DNA of 64,000 nucleotides, taken from assembly GCF_900250115.1 (NCBI RefSeq), contig NZ_LT984804.1, forward strand, positions 1,503,301-1,567,300, in the 5' to 3' direction. The notes below the pieces were generated by a model. That model was not told where the DNA came from. It made no database searches and saw nothing but the letters and a program-made list of their open reading frames with translations. Source of the stretch: Cupriavidus taiwanensis (GTDB lineage: Bacteria; Pseudomonadota; Gammaproteobacteria; Burkholderiales; Burkholderiaceae). Below, piece by piece: positions 1 to 8,988 of this stretch; positions within the stretch are counted from its first letter, which is position 1, and each line of letters opens with the position of its first letter. The position numbers and the translations under genes were made by a program.

Positions 1-1135
1 AGCGCCTGTTGCCAACCGCTTTGCCACGCGCACACCGCCGAGGAGGATTGCATGGCCCCACGCGCGTGCCGTCAATCACTGTGTTCGCTCCCTTTGGGGC
101 GACACAGGAGATATGTTCGTGCCTCAGGCCAAGCGTCGCCGGCTCCGCCTAGCGTCAGCCGCCGATCCCGCGCAATGGCATCCATTGCCCACTAAAGTGC
201 GAAGCGAAACTCCCAATCCGCACCGTCGCTGGCATCCGACCCGCAAGCCCAACGCGATTCAAGGCCCATAGCTCCCACGGCCGTGGAGCGGTTTAGCTCA
301 AGTATTTTTTTACAGCGAAGACGGGACGCGCAACTGTGCCCCTGCTGACCATTGCGCCGTCTCCGCCGCGCAAAAAACTCTTGACTTATGCTGCATCCGC
401 AGGTCAGCCTGCCCGCGAAAGCCTCGTACGCGCCATCGTTACGGCGGACCGTGGTTCGCTCGCGGACGGCGCTTGCCGTCCAGAGGGTAGCCGCCTCGCA
501 TCCCGACAGCCGTCGGCCCAGCGGGCTGCACACCGCCAAGCCGCCAATCCGCATCACGTGGGTGCAGATCGCCGTGTGGATGTCGCTTTCAGTGCATGGA
601 TGCCGGCAAACCTTGGGTGTACGTTATCCTGACTATCAGGGCATTTTTGAATATACGTATCACATTACGAAAACGGCAAGTGCCCATCCAACTAGTGCCG
701 TTCCCGCAAGGCAAGCGGCAACCGCCACAGGATCCAAAGTCGGATGGTAGTGCATGTAAATGTGCCTCTTTTATTGATCTGGCATTCATCAGCAAGGGGG
801 CAGGCATTTCTATGCCATGCCTGCCGCGCGTGCCCTATGTCGATTTTTGTTCGGATTAATCTCGCGAACTCATCATTAAGGTAGGCCACCGAAGGCGTAG
901 ACGCTTTGCTTAGTCCGCCGACTGCTTTGCAATTCATGCCTTGTATGATTGGAGTCCGTGCGGAATGTCACCTCCGCCCCCAACCATCAGACCTTTATCG
1001 GCGCCCATCAGAGTCGCTCACGTCGGCCCGCGCGTGAGCGCTGGCGTCACATTGGTAGCTGGCGCCGTATAGTGCTAACCGGAAGCCCCGCTTGCGCTAG
1101 GCTATCCTCAGGCGTGCCATGAATTACCTTGCAAT
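1..1135. other. Gene-poor stretch, no supported gene
   Basis: I see no gene that I can support in this stretch. Several open frames of 70 to 120 codons exist on both strands, but they overlap one another, none has a convincing ribosome-binding site, and none shows a motif I recognise. Base composition is more even than in the catabolic genes to the right, which fits foreign or decayed DNA like the rest of the first 10 kb. Confidence 0.5.
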
Positions 1136-1378
1136 ATGCGTCTCAGATCCGTGCAAGTACTCGCCACCCTGACCCTGTTGGGCGCCTGCTTCTCGACGAA
1201 CGACGGCAGCCAGCCCGGCAAGGCGGCCGCGGGCGAGCGGCCTGGCCTGCCAGTCGGTGCCACGCACCACTGCCAGGCAGAGGCCGACGCGCTTCTCGGG
1301 GCCGCGCCTCTGTCCGTTGTGCGGGCCGTATTTAATTCCTGCACGGCGCAGAACCAGGGCAGCGAGCCACGCAAGTGA
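1136..1378 (+). CDS. Possible small lipoprotein (80 aa)
   Basis: This is an 80-residue frame whose first 18 residues form a short charged start (MRLRS) and a hydrophobic stretch ending in LLGAC, which resembles a lipobox with the cysteine at about residue 18. If real, the mature part would be a small, soluble, lipid-anchored peptide of about 60 residues with two further cysteines. The Shine-Dalgarno sequence is weak and I recognise no family. A longer antisense frame covers the same bases, so this may be a chance frame. It stands about 75 bp upstream of the RidA gene on the same strand. Confidence 0.3.
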   Translation: MRLRSVQVLATLTLLGACFSTNDGSQPGKAAAGERPGLPVGATHHCQAEADALLGAAPLSVVRAVFNSCTAQNQGSEPRK

Positions 1379-1452
1379 GGTCTTTGCAGTAGTCGTTCCG
1401 AAACAGGCGCTTGATCCAAGCAAGGACGGGCGAAATTGGGGAGGTGACTCAA

Positions 1453-1830
1453 ATGACGATCGAGCATTTTGCAGAGAGCAATCCGGGCACCCGAACCTTG
1501 CCGCGCTCGCTGGCGGTGAAGGCCGGCGACTTTGTGTTTGTGTCCGGCCAGGTAGCCAGAGATGACGACGGCAGCATCGTCGTTGGTGGGATAGAAGTTC
1601 ACACACGTCAGACTCTGAAGAACGTCGCCAATGTACTCGCCCTCGCGGGTTGCACGCTCGAGGATGTCGTGAAGACAACAGTTTGGCTTGAAAACGCTAG
1701 CGACTTTGATGCATTCAATCGCGTGTATGGAGAGTTCTTCCGTGAAAACAAGCCATCACGGTCGTCGCTGCATGGGAAGAACATGGCAGGCACCAAAGTA
1801 GAAATCGAGGCGATTGCTTATAAGCCTTGA
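1453..1830 (+). CDS. RidA family (YjgF/UK114) deaminase-like protein
   Basis: This is a 125-residue protein of the RidA family, whose best-known members hydrolyse reactive 2-imino acids in the cytoplasm. The whole protein is one RidA domain: the early strand reads VFVSGQVA, the central part has the family pattern TLEDVVKTTVWLEN, and the C-terminus has PSRSS followed by VEIEAIA. The arginine near residue 103 and the second glutamate of VEIEA match the substrate-binding arginine and the conserved acid of active RidA. I start the gene at 1453 because GGGGAGGTG lies 7 bases upstream of that ATG; an ATG at 1411 in the same frame lacks this support and adds no homologous sequence. It stands alone among decayed genes, so its specific substrate cannot be inferred. 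Confidence 0.88.
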   Translation: MTIEHFAESNPGTRTLPRSLAVKAGDFVFVSGQVARDDDGSIVVGGIEVHTRQTLKNVANVLALAGCTLEDVVKTTVWLENASDFDAFNRVYGEFFRENKPSRSSLHGKNMAGTKVEIEAIAYKP

Positions 1831-2315
1831 CACTGGACTGACTGCTTCGGGTCGCCAAGAGACGACAGAGCGCGGGGATCCGTGACTTGACGCACCACTC
1901 TGCCCCTCCGATGATGAAGACTTCTCGCCGGCGAACAGGTCGGTTACCACGGAGAAAAGCCCGGCATAATGTCTAAAGACGTGACAGCGTTCCGGTTCGC
2001 AATGTACTTAATGCGCGCTCCTTGGCTTAGGGCGTCCCGAGCCAAGTCCGAATGCGCCAGTGGCAAGGGGGTCGCAAAGTTGCTCACGGCCATCCCCTGA
2101 AGTTCACGCGCGTTTCAATCTGCGTAACCAGGAAATTGCGGGATCAATCATGCTCGAAGGCCTGCGGGGCATACGACTTTCGATGCCGTTGATCCTGAGC
2201 TTGTCCAGCAGCGTACACAGGTGAAACCAGGGCAGATGCGTCCCTTCTCCAAAGAAGGCAAAGAAGTCTGCCACCGCCCGTAGCAATTCGTCATTGGTGC
2301 TTAGCTTCGCCTGCG
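1831..2315. other. Interval with no recognised gene
   Basis: Two short frames are present. One on the plus strand (1967-2101, 44 codons) and one on the minus strand (2104-2286, 60 codons, with the stretch FFAFFGEGTHLPWFHLC) do not resemble a family I know. The minus frame stays open upstream to the stop of the adjacent enolase-superfamily remnant and could be the tail of another broken gene. I cannot assign it. Confidence 0.4.
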
Positions 2316-2639
2316 CTATGCGTAACCAGGCCCTTCAATTGCCGGATGCGCCAGGAGGAAGTCCTCATCGACCTCCACCCCCAGGCCGGCGCCCTGCGGC
2401 GGCACCACGGTCCCATCTTCCCTGACGGTGAAGGGACATGACACCAAGGCATCGCGAAACAGGTTGTGCTTCGACACATCGGCTTCGAAGTAGCCTCGGT
2501 TCTCGATTGCGGCAAGCACGTGGATCGACGCCGCCATGTTGAGGCCCGTCATGGCGGTATGCAGGTGCACCGGCAGTTTCTGCGCCGCGGCCATCGCCGC
2601 GATGCGCAGGGTCTCGGTGACGCCGCCAGTCTTGGACAG
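2316..2639 (-). pseudogene. 3' remnant of a mandelate racemase/muconate lactonizing enzyme family gene
   Basis: Read on the minus strand, about 107 codons encode the C-terminal end of an enolase-superfamily enzyme. The pattern runs from KTGGVTETLRIAAMA through PVHLHTAMTG and NMAASIHVLAA to PQGAGLGVEVDE, the usual finish of mandelate-racemase-like dehydratases: the last barrel strands with the conserved histidine of HLHT, and the closing GLGVEVDE motif. The first two-thirds of the usual 370 to 400 residues, including the capping domain and the metal ligands, is missing. The codon just upstream of the retained part is TGA at 2640-2642, exactly where a different gene fragment begins on the other strand. 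The remnant cannot be a working enzyme. Confidence 0.8.
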
Positions 2640-2640
2640 T

Positions 2641-2880
2641 CAGGCTGCAGGCGTGTATGTGTTCGGTGGCGGTATCAACGAGGATGTCGCACCACTCATG
2701 GTCGCCTCAAACAGCACGGTCACAAACGAGACCTATCATCAGACGAAGGAGTTCGATGGCGGCTTCTGTGTCCTGCAGTTCCCGTCGCGCGAAGCCGCCA
2801 TCCTGCGGGCTGCAAAGATCGCCAAAGCTTGCCGCTGCTCGCAGGAACTCCGCGAGCTTGGGTATGACCCCGAGAGCTGA
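2641..2880 (+). pseudogene. 3' remnant of a YciI-like (DGPF domain) gene
   Basis: About 79 codons on the plus strand match the C-terminal two-thirds of a YciI/DGPF-domain protein. The run GGGINEDVAPLMVA is followed by a threonine-rich strand, then TKEFDGGFCVLQFPSREAA and a final helix with AKACRCSQELRELGYDP. These proteins are normally about 115 to 140 residues and are small dimeric cytoplasmic proteins of poorly known function, often next to sigma factors. The N-terminal strand with its histidine is absent. The homologous part starts within a base or two of where the oppositely oriented enolase-superfamily remnant ends, so both genes lost their 5' ends at one breakpoint near 2640. An upstream ATG at 2536 would read antisense to the neighbour and is not a native start. 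Confidence 0.75.
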
Positions 2881-3163
2881 CGCGCAGGGCTCGTACCCAC
2901 TGCTATCGACGACACTCTCCCGCATATCGTTCGCCGAAACCTAGGCTACATTCTTTATCTTAATGGTCTGGCAAATCCGAACCATATCCGGTCCGGCTCT
3001 ATTCGTACTCGCTCACGGGCCGTAGCAGCCGTCAAAGGCAGTCGTATTGGCGTGATACGGCCGTCTCTCATTGAATCTGCCGTCAAGCCATCACCGTGCT
3101 TTCCTGCCTCCACGAAAGTACTCTGCCACGGACCCTCATCTCAGCAATGATCGCCAGACGCCA

Positions 3164-4678
3164 CTATTGCAGAAAGTCGCAGTGCTGATTGTTCGCAATG
3201 CATCCCTTCAGCGGGCATGGCCGCTGGCCTTCCGGACAGATCCGGTGCGCCGGCGGATGCGGGCAGACCAACGGCCCCAGTGATGCCCCGAAACCGTTGC
3301 TGCATCGCGTGCCACCCGCGTTACGCGCACAGACTTTAAGCGTCCGATCGCCCTCCTCCCGGTATTCCGCATCCACCAGCCCGATCTCCGGCACTGAGCG
3401 GAAGACCTGTCCGACGACTCCGGCGATCAGGTACTCGCTGGCTGCGGGTAACGGCGCGTCACACTGCGCCGACAGGAACCCGCAGCGCGGAAAGCTGGCC
3501 TCCGGAATCCGACAGCCAGTCGGGGCGGCCGGCGGAGGTGGGAGCGGCGGCGGCGAGGTGCCGCTATGGGTAGCGCCCAGCGACTCGACCAGGATCTGCA
3601 CCGTCACATCCCCTTCGCCCCGGTTCTGGTTGATACGCAGGTCGCGCTGGCCTTTGTCGAACGGCGTGGACACGGTTCCAACCAGCTCCCAGACCGCGCT
3701 GTCAAAGAACAGGAACGGCCCGTCGCGCTCCTTGACCGTGCAGGTCACCAACATGGGCGGCGCGCCGTCCTGCGTCATCGTGGTGGATAGCGGCACGTCT
3801 TCACCAGTATTCCGGCTTACCATGCCGAGCAGTTCCACATCGGGCTGGTTGCCGATATGGCAGGTCAACTTCCAGTCGCACACACCAATCTCCGGGCAGT
3901 CGTTGACATGCATGTTCTGGAAACGGACGGCAGTGCGCTGGAAATTCGGCGGAGGGGGCGGTGGCGGGGACGTACCGCTGGCGGGCGGCGCCGGCTCCGG
4001 CGCGTCGCACGCGCCAAAATCCACGACGTACGTTCCCATCTCGGGCAGCGCGCCATCGGGCGTGGCGGCGACCCCGGCCAGTGCCGTCCCGAGTTCGTTG
4101 TATGCGGACGTCAGAATCTGCTCGCGATGGCCGGACTTGCTGATGTTCATCCACCAGTTCACTGCCGCCGCTGGCGTGGCGCATTCGCCCAGCGGACAGC
4201 CCTCGGACGGTGCACCTGCGCCACGACCGGTATAGGCAATCTCGCCGATCAGACGCTGCTTGCCACCGCAGTAACCAGTCGCACTGATGCGGCTATCTAT
4301 GGTAGATCCAGTTTGCGGGTTGACGTGGGGATTGGCGCCACCCGTCCACCACTTGAGGCTGGCGGCGGCGTCGGCATGGCCCTGCGCCGCGCTAGTCAGC
4401 CTCGAATTTGCGGACAACGCGCCAAGGTTGCGGCTGGTGCGCTCGGCGTTGATGAGGCAGCGCACGGCCTCCCGACCGGCGGCGATGCGCGTGGCCGCAT
4501 CCATCTGGGAAGGCGGGGTGTGGATGAGCGCGCCGCAGGTATTGGCGCCTGCCAGCGGCTGGGCGAACAGCGGCGAGGCGAGCACGGTCAAGGTCAATAC
4601 CGATGCGAATGCCAGCCAGGCTGGCCTCCAGACGACGGGCGCAAGCTCGCCCCGCCTGCCAGCACAGGGTGTGTTCAT
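3164..4678 (-). CDS. Secreted CAP-domain (SCP/PR-1-like) protein with proline linkers
   Basis: This 504-residue protein begins with a signal peptide: arginines near residues 8 to 18, then a hydrophobic run ending LFA at about residue 39. Residues 60 to 225 form a CAP/SCP domain, with the conserved histidine near 101 (GHAD), glutamate near 146 (GEIAYTG) and the family box GHREQIL near 183. Two polyproline linkers (about 235-245 and 395-408) join it to a central beta-type region and a cysteine-rich C-terminus containing CPEGQRPCPLKGC. I start at 4678, where GGAGAAGGGGAAGA precedes the ATG; a start at 4738 adds 20 residues before the signal peptide. CAP proteins act outside the cell and many bind lipids or glycans; the role here is unknown. 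It stands alone between decayed genes. Confidence 0.82.
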   Translation of the reverse strand: MNTPCAGRRGELAPVVWRPAWLAFASVLTLTVLASPLFAQPLAGANTCGALIHTPPSQMDAATRIAAGREAVRCLINAERTSRNLGALSANSRLTSAAQGHADAAASLKWWTGGANPHVNPQTGSTIDSRISATGYCGGKQRLIGEIAYTGRGAGAPSEGCPLGECATPAAAVNWWMNISKSGHREQILTSAYNELGTALAGVAATPDGALPEMGTYVVDFGACDAPEPAPPASGTSPPPPPPPNFQRTAVRFQNMHVNDCPEIGVCDWKLTCHIGNQPDVELLGMVSRNTGEDVPLSTTMTQDGAPPMLVTCTVKERDGPFLFFDSAVWELVGTVSTPFDKGQRDLRINQNRGEGDVTVQILVESLGATHSGTSPPPLPPPPAAPTGCRIPEASFPRCGFLSAQCDAPLPAASEYLIAGVVGQVFRSVPEIGLVDAEYREEGDRTLKVCARNAGGTRCSNGFGASLGPLVCPHPPAHRICPEGQRPCPLKGCIANNQHCDFLQ

Positions 4679-4982
4679 ATTCTTCCCCTTCTCCGCCTTC
4701 GCGGAGCCACCGGACGGCGTACTCTCGTTATAGCCCAAGCGCCGATTACAGGGCCCACCCTTTTCTAATGCAGGCTCCGGTCGGCATCGCTACCGCTTGT
4801 GAAATCGGCATGAGTGGCCATGGAGCAGGAAGATTTCGAGTAGGACGTTCAGAACGCGCCCGGGGAACTGCACTCCGACGCCGTCCCAAGCATCATGGGT
4901 ATGCCGCGGACGAAGGACATGCCTAGGTCGTGCATTCTCACTGCCGGTGACCGAGCTGCGGATAGGGATGACCGTACCCGGA
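4679..4982. other. Interval between CAP gene and IS30 element, nothing recognised
   Basis: This stretch holds the CAP gene's upstream region and the left flank of the IS30 element. The missing 5' part of the integrase found on the other side of the element is not here in any frame, which suggests that a deletion or rearrangement accompanied or followed the insertion. I see no gene or clear promoter. Confidence 0.45.
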
Positions 4983-6211
4983 TGCAGATTCAGCCGGTCG
5001 ATGCAACACACTAAAGGCTTTGCGAGCCTGGGGGGTGCTGCAAATGAAACAAAGACGTCGGACCTACTACACCGAGACTCAAAAGGCACTGATGTGGGAG
5101 TGGTGGCGCAAAGGCGACACGCTTGCGCAGATTGCCCGACTATTCGATCGCTACCACTCCTCCATACAAGGGATTCTCGCCAAGACTGGCGGAATACAGC
5201 CAGCGCAACGACACCGCTCCAGGCTGGCCTTGACGCTTGCCGAACGAGAGGAGATTTCGGGCGCAGTAGTCGCCGGCCAGTCCATCCGATCCGTAGCAAC
5301 CCGGCTAGGGCGTGCTCCTTCTACTATCAGCCGCGAGGTCCGGCGCAATGGGGGCAGACAAGGCTATCTGGCGAACCAAGCCGACCAGCTCGCCTGGGAG
5401 CGCGCACGGCGCCCAAAGGCATGTAAGTTCGTCAAGAATCGGACACTCGCCCAGGTGGTGGCCAGCAAGCTTCGATTGCAGTGGTCGCCAGAGCAGATTG
5501 GGGGTTGGCTCAAGCACGTGTACGCGGTCAACAGGGACTATCAGGTGTCGCACGAAACAATCTATCGGAGCCTCTACATCCAGGCCCGTGGCGCACTGAA
5601 AAGGGAGTTGCTGGAACACCTACGGCGTTCTCGAGCCATGCGTAGATCGCGCCAACACACACTGAAGACCGACAACCGTACGAACATTCGAGATGCCGTA
5701 TCGATCAGTGAACGCCCTGCCACGGCAGAGGATCGCGCGATACCTGGGCACTGGGAAGGCGATCTACTGTTCGGCAGCGCCAACAGCCAGATTGCAACAC
5801 TCGTCGAACGCCAGACAAGGTTCGTGATGCTGGTGAAGATTGCCAGCAAGTGCTCTGAGGCTGTAGTCAACGCCCTGATCAAGCACGCTGGCAAGCTACC
5901 GCAGGAATTGTACCAATCGCTGACGTGGGATCGCGGCACAGAGATGGCTGGCCACAAGAGCTTCACTGTCGCGACCGATATCAAGGTCTATTTCTGCGAT
6001 CCTCAGAATCCCTGGCAGCGCGGTACGAACGAAAACACGAACGGACTCTTGAGACAGTACCTTCCGAAAGGAACCGATCTCTCGGTCTATTCGCAAGCCA
6101 AGCTCAATGCCATTGCCAGGCGGGTCAAAGAACGCCCGCGCAAGACACTAAACTTCGAGAGACCGGCTGAACGATTCCATCAAGCTGTTGCATCGACCGG
6201 ATGAATCTGCA
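4983..6211 (+). mobile_element. IS30-family insertion sequence, complete
   Basis: The element is bounded by 26-bp terminal inverted repeats: TGCAGATTCAGCCGGTCGAT... at 4983-5008 and its near-perfect reverse complement at 6186-6211, differing at one base (G against T). It is about 1229 bp and contains a single transposase gene whose stop codon lies inside the right repeat. No convincing short target duplication is visible, consistent with later rearrangement of one flank. It lies at the 5' edge of a broken integrase. A diverged, truncated relative lies at 9259-9744. Confidence 0.85.
5044..6204 (+). CDS. IS30-family transposase
   Basis: This 386-residue protein has the two N-terminal helix-turn-helix regions of IS30 transposases (around residues 15-45 and 65-100, the latter with APSTISREVRRNGG), followed by a DDE catalytic core. 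The three acidic residues can be placed in HWEGDLLFG, LTWDRGTEM and PWQRGTNENTNG, the last being the IS30 glutamate motif. Length is normal for the family and there is no frameshift, so it may be active. I chose the ATG at 5044, which is preceded by a G-rich GGGGGG about 9 bases upstream and begins the homologous part (MKQRRRTYYT); the frame remains open to 5020. Its stop codon overlaps the right terminal repeat. Confidence 0.92.
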   Translation: MKQRRRTYYTETQKALMWEWWRKGDTLAQIARLFDRYHSSIQGILAKTGGIQPAQRHRSRLALTLAEREEISGAVVAGQSIRSVATRLGRAPSTISREVRRNGGRQGYLANQADQLAWERARRPKACKFVKNRTLAQVVASKLRLQWSPEQIGGWLKHVYAVNRDYQVSHETIYRSLYIQARGALKRELLEHLRRSRAMRRSRQHTLKTDNRTNIRDAVSISERPATAEDRAIPGHWEGDLLFGSANSQIATLVERQTRFVMLVKIASKCSEAVVNALIKHAGKLPQELYQSLTWDRGTEMAGHKSFTVATDIKVYFCDPQNPWQRGTNENTNGLLRQYLPKGTDLSVYSQAKLNAIARRVKERPRKTLNFERPAERFHQAVASTG

Positions 6212-7004
6212 CCTGTCGGCGCGCTCAGCCGCCTATGCGCTCACGGTGCTGTCGGCCCTGTTCCGGTGGCTCATCGAGCAGCGCTACGTGCTGGCTAACC
6301 CGTTTGCCGGCATCAAGGTTCGCGGCCATGCCTTGCGACCGGCGCTGGATACGGCCCGAGGCTTTACCGAAGGGGAATGGCTGCTGCTGCGGGCCATCGC
6401 GGACGGTCTGGAGTGGTCCTATGGCTGGTCCGAGCCGGCGGCGCAGCGCCTACGTTTTCTGCTCGACTTTGGGTACGCGACGGGTCTGCGCGCCAGCGAA
6501 CTGGTCGGCGCTGCACTTGGCAACGTCCACCTCGACGGGCACGGTGACCGCTAGCTGCATCTTGTCGGAAAAGGGAGCAAGCTCGGGAAGGTAGCCTTGC
6601 CGCCCCTCGCATATACGGCGCTAGACCAGTACCTGGCACAGCGGCAGTTGCCGATCAGCCGGGAGAGATGGAACCCGAAGACTCCCCTAGTGGGGAGCCT
6701 GGGCGAGGATGGCGCCGTTGGTATAACCAGCGCTCATCTTTGGCGCTTGCTAAGGCGCTTCTTTGCGCAGGCCGCCGACGCGATCGATGCCGATCACCCA
6801 GTGGCTGCGGAGAAACTGCGCCGTGCAACGCCCCCCTGGATGCGAAACAGTCACGCCAGCCACGCGCTGGCTCGCGGGGCTGAACTCACCGCCGTGCGTG
6901 ACAACCTGCGCCACGCGTCGATCGCCACCACGTCCATGTACCTGCACGGCGACGAACTTGAGCGTGCCAAACAGATGCGGCAGGCATTCGGCGCACGCAA
7001 ATAG
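6212..7004 (+). pseudogene. Truncated tyrosine recombinase (phage-type integrase) with internal amber codon
   Basis: From the IS30 right end onward the sequence encodes the C-terminal 265 or so residues of a site-specific tyrosine recombinase. The end of the core-binding domain (FRWLIEQRYVLANPFAG) is followed by the catalytic domain with ATGLRASEL (first arginine), LVGKGSKLGKVALP (lysine strand), SHASHALARG, NLRHASIATTSMYLHG (histidine and the tyrosine nucleophile). A TAG at 6552-6554 interrupts the frame between GHGDR and LHLVGKG, and translation continues correctly in the same frame after it. The N-terminal part is absent on both sides of the IS element. The gene is therefore broken twice, by truncation and by a nonsense mutation. 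Confidence 0.85.
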
Positions 7005-7446
7005 GCGTTCGTAGCTGAGAGATTGTCGGGTATCCGCAATTTGTGAACCCTCGATGCTATGGCACAGACCGTCCCGCGGCATTGGTTTGTGCGGTGAGTA
7101 TGCGCCCCGAAGTTTTTGAATGGCCTTCGCAAGGTCACTTGAGGATGGCAGACCGAACAGGCGAGCCTAATCTATGCTGAACAAAGACAATCGACGTCGC
7201 ACCGTCGTGACTACGAACCAGCAGCGATCGCGTGCAACAATCGGATTCGCTTCTTATATTGCAACGGGCTCGACGCCATCACCGCCTTAAAAGGCGATGG
7301 AAACCGACAGCCTTACGACTCGCCCGTCAGGGGTCAAAGCCGGATGGCAGCGGCTCCCGCGGCGCGGGGCGCACGCCCCAACCCAGCGGCGGTACACCAG
7401 GACGCATAGGGGGCCCGGGCGATGTCGGTGTCCAGATGGATCAATC
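7005..7446. other. Intergenic stretch, nothing recognised
   Basis: The 440 bp between the integrase remnant and the SDR gene contain only overlapping short frames in both directions. I see no RNA gene, terminator with a U-tract, or gene fragment that I can name. Confidence 0.4.
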
Positions 7447-8226
7447 TTACGCGGTGGGAATGGTTCCACCGTCGATCACGTACTCTGCCCCGCTGATCGC
7501 CGCCGCACGCGGCGAGATCAAAAAGGCGATCAGGTCGGCGACTTCCGCCGGCTTGCACGGCCGCCCGAGCGGGATGCCACCCAGCGCATCCATGATGATC
7601 TGCTTGCCGCCTTCGTAATCCGTATTGGCCTGGCTGGCAAGCCGTTCTGCCAGCGCAACTGCCGCTTCGGTTTCCACCCAGCCCGGCGACACGCGCACGA
7701 CGCGCACGCCCTTAGGCGTGATTTCCTTCGACAGACTCTTGCTGTACGTGGACAGTGCAGCCTTGGCGGCAGCATAAGCCGTGGTCGATTCCGGCAAGGG
7801 CAAACGATTCTGGATGGACGTGACGTGGATGATGACGCCTGCACGTTGCTCAATCATCTTCGGCAACAACGCCCGATCCAGTCGTACGGCCGGAAACAGA
7901 TTGAGGTTCAGCTCTTTCTGCCATTCGGTTTCATCCAGCGCGGCAAAACCGCCTGCCGGGGCTGACGATCCGCCCAGGACATGGATGATGGCGTCCACGC
8001 CACCCAGCCGGTTTTCGATGGCCTGTGCTACGGTGGCGCAACCCTCCGGCGTAGTGAGGTCGGCTTCGACGAACATGGCGTCGGGAATGAAGTCCGGCTT
8101 GGCACGAGCCGTCGTCAGGATGCGCGCGCCGAGTTCGCCGAGCAGTTCGACGACGGCGCGGCCAACGCCCTTCGTGCCAGCCGTGACCAGCACACGCTTG
8201 CCCGTGAGTTCGCGGTTCGTGGTCAT
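7447..8226 (-). CDS. SDR family oxidoreductase
   Basis: This 259-residue protein is a classical short-chain dehydrogenase/reductase. The nucleotide-binding motif is TAGTKGVG near residues 15-22, a slightly changed form of TGxxxGxG. The catalytic serine lies in HVTSIQN and the YxxxK pair in [10 protein letters not shown] near residue 155; the C-terminus has the usual PGWVET and GAEYVIDGG segments. It would carry out an NAD(P)-linked carbonyl/alcohol conversion in the cytoplasm on an unknown substrate. Its ATG overlaps the stop codon of the NTF2-like gene upstream (TGATG), so the two are translationally coupled. An HxlR regulator is transcribed divergently, a common arrangement for stress- or xenobiotic-responsive reductases. 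Confidence 0.9.
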   Translation of the reverse strand: MTTNRELTGKRVLVTAGTKGVGRAVVELLGELGARILTTARAKPDFIPDAMFVEADLTTPEGCATVAQAIENRLGGVDAIIHVLGGSSAPAGGFAALDETEWQKELNLNLFPAVRLDRALLPKMIEQRAGVIIHVTSIQNRLPLPESTTAYAAAKAALSTYSKSLSKEITPKGVRVVRVSPGWVETEAAVALAERLASQANTDYEGGKQIIMDALGGIPLGRPCKPAEVADLIAFLISPRAAAISGAEYVIDGGTIPTA

Positions 8227-8552
8227 CAGTGGATCTCTAGAAATTCAATCTTGTGGTCCGTGAGCCGGAATATATGTTTCAGGTCGGCGAGACCTCCGGG
8301 GAAGTTGCCAGCATATTGGGCCACGACAGTGACGCGGGCGTCGTCTTGCACGAACGTCAACGGCTCTACGCTATAGGCATACTTGCGCTGCGCTTCCGCC
8401 AGCCAGGTTTCGATTGCTTCGTGTCCCTGATACGTCTGGCCTTCATCGTGAACAACGGCGTTTTCGGAAAAAGCACGCCGCAGCGATGAAGGCGCGGCAC
8501 CATTGCTCACCTGAAAAAAAGTGGAGACCGCATCGGGTAGTGAAATGTCCAT
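8226..8552 (-). CDS. SnoaL/NTF2-like small protein
   Basis: This 108-residue protein has the pattern of the NTF2/SnoaL-like cone fold: an N-terminal helix with [16 protein letters not shown], then [15 protein letters not shown], a central strand [21 protein letters not shown], and a last strand [16 protein letters not shown]. Members of this fold are small cytoplasmic enzymes or binding proteins acting on hydrophobic ring or carbonyl compounds; no specific reaction can be read from the sequence. It is the first gene of a two-gene unit with the SDR, which starts at its stop codon. AGGAGCC lies just ahead of the start. The promoter would lie in the interval shared with the divergent HxlR gene. 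Confidence 0.8.
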   Translation of the reverse strand: MDISLPDAVSTFFQVSNGAAPSSLRRAFSENAVVHDEGQTYQGHEAIETWLAEAQRKYAYSVEPLTFVQDDARVTVVAQYAGNFPGGLADLKHIFRLTDHKIEFLEIH

Positions 8553-8600
8553 GCAAGGAGCCTCTCATGGCAAAGTGTCGATACAGGAATTTTCGCTATA

Positions 8601-8638
8601 AACTTACTATTGAACAAGAACGCACGGAAAAGTAAGTT
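8601..8638. promoter_or_regulatory. Inverted repeat, probable HxlR operator
   Basis: AACTTACT (8601-8608) and AGTAAGTT (8631-8638) are perfect 8-bp inverted copies, their centres 30 bp apart (three helical turns), lying between the divergent NTF2-SDR unit and the HxlR gene. HxlR-type regulators are dimeric winged-helix proteins that bind such repeats next to their own gene. The right arm ends 8 bp before the HxlR start codon. Operator function is inferred from placement and symmetry. Confidence 0.6.
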
Positions 8639-8646
8639 ACCTACGT

Positions 8647-8988
8647 ATGGGAAAGGAATACACCCCCGACACGGCCGCAGTTGGTGTCGAAGCAGTGCTT
8701 AAATTGCTGGAAGGGCGCTGGAAGCTGGTCATCCTGTTCCACCTTTTCGATGGCAAGGTGCAGCGTTTCTCTGATCTGGAGAAGCTCATCCCTGGTATTT
8801 CGCAAAAGATGCTCGCGCAGCAGCTACGCCAGTTGGAGGCGGACGGGATCGTGGCAAGAAAGCTCTATGCCCAGGTGCCGCCCAAGGTGGAATACCGGTT
8901 GACTGATTGGGGACAAGCACTCTGTCCCGCTCTGGACGCTCTTCTCAAATGGGCGGAGCAGCGCAACGAGTTGCTAAAAGCTGTCTGA
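8647..8988 (+). CDS. HxlR-family winged-helix transcriptional regulator
   Basis: This 113-residue protein is a single HxlR domain: GVEAVLKLLEGRWKLVILFHLFDG near the start, RFSDLEKLIPGISQKMLAQQLRQLEADG as the recognition-helix region, and the wing with VPPKVEYRLTDWG. These regulators lack a separate sensor domain and respond to redox state, aldehydes or quinones, sometimes through an N-terminal cysteine; here the only cysteine is near residue 95, so redox sensing is not evident. It is transcribed away from the NTF2-SDR pair and probably controls it. Length is normal for the family. Confidence 0.9.
   Translation: MGKEYTPDTAAVGVEAVLKLLEGRWKLVILFHLFDGKVQRFSDLEKLIPGISQKMLAQQLRQLEADGIVARKLYAQVPPKVEYRLTDWGQALCPALDALLKWAEQRNELLKAV

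Noticed and set aside
192..937. Several overlapping frames of 70-121 codons on both strands
   Set aside because: No ribosome-binding sites, no motifs, mutually overlapping; I could not recognise a transposase or other fragment.
3189..4235. 348-codon frame on the plus strand
   Set aside because: Antisense to the CAP-domain gene, which has a signal peptide, conserved CAP boxes and a good ribosome-binding site.
4790..5299. 169-codon minus-strand frame crossing the IS30 left end
   Set aside because: It runs through the terminal repeat and antisense to the transposase; no homology seen.
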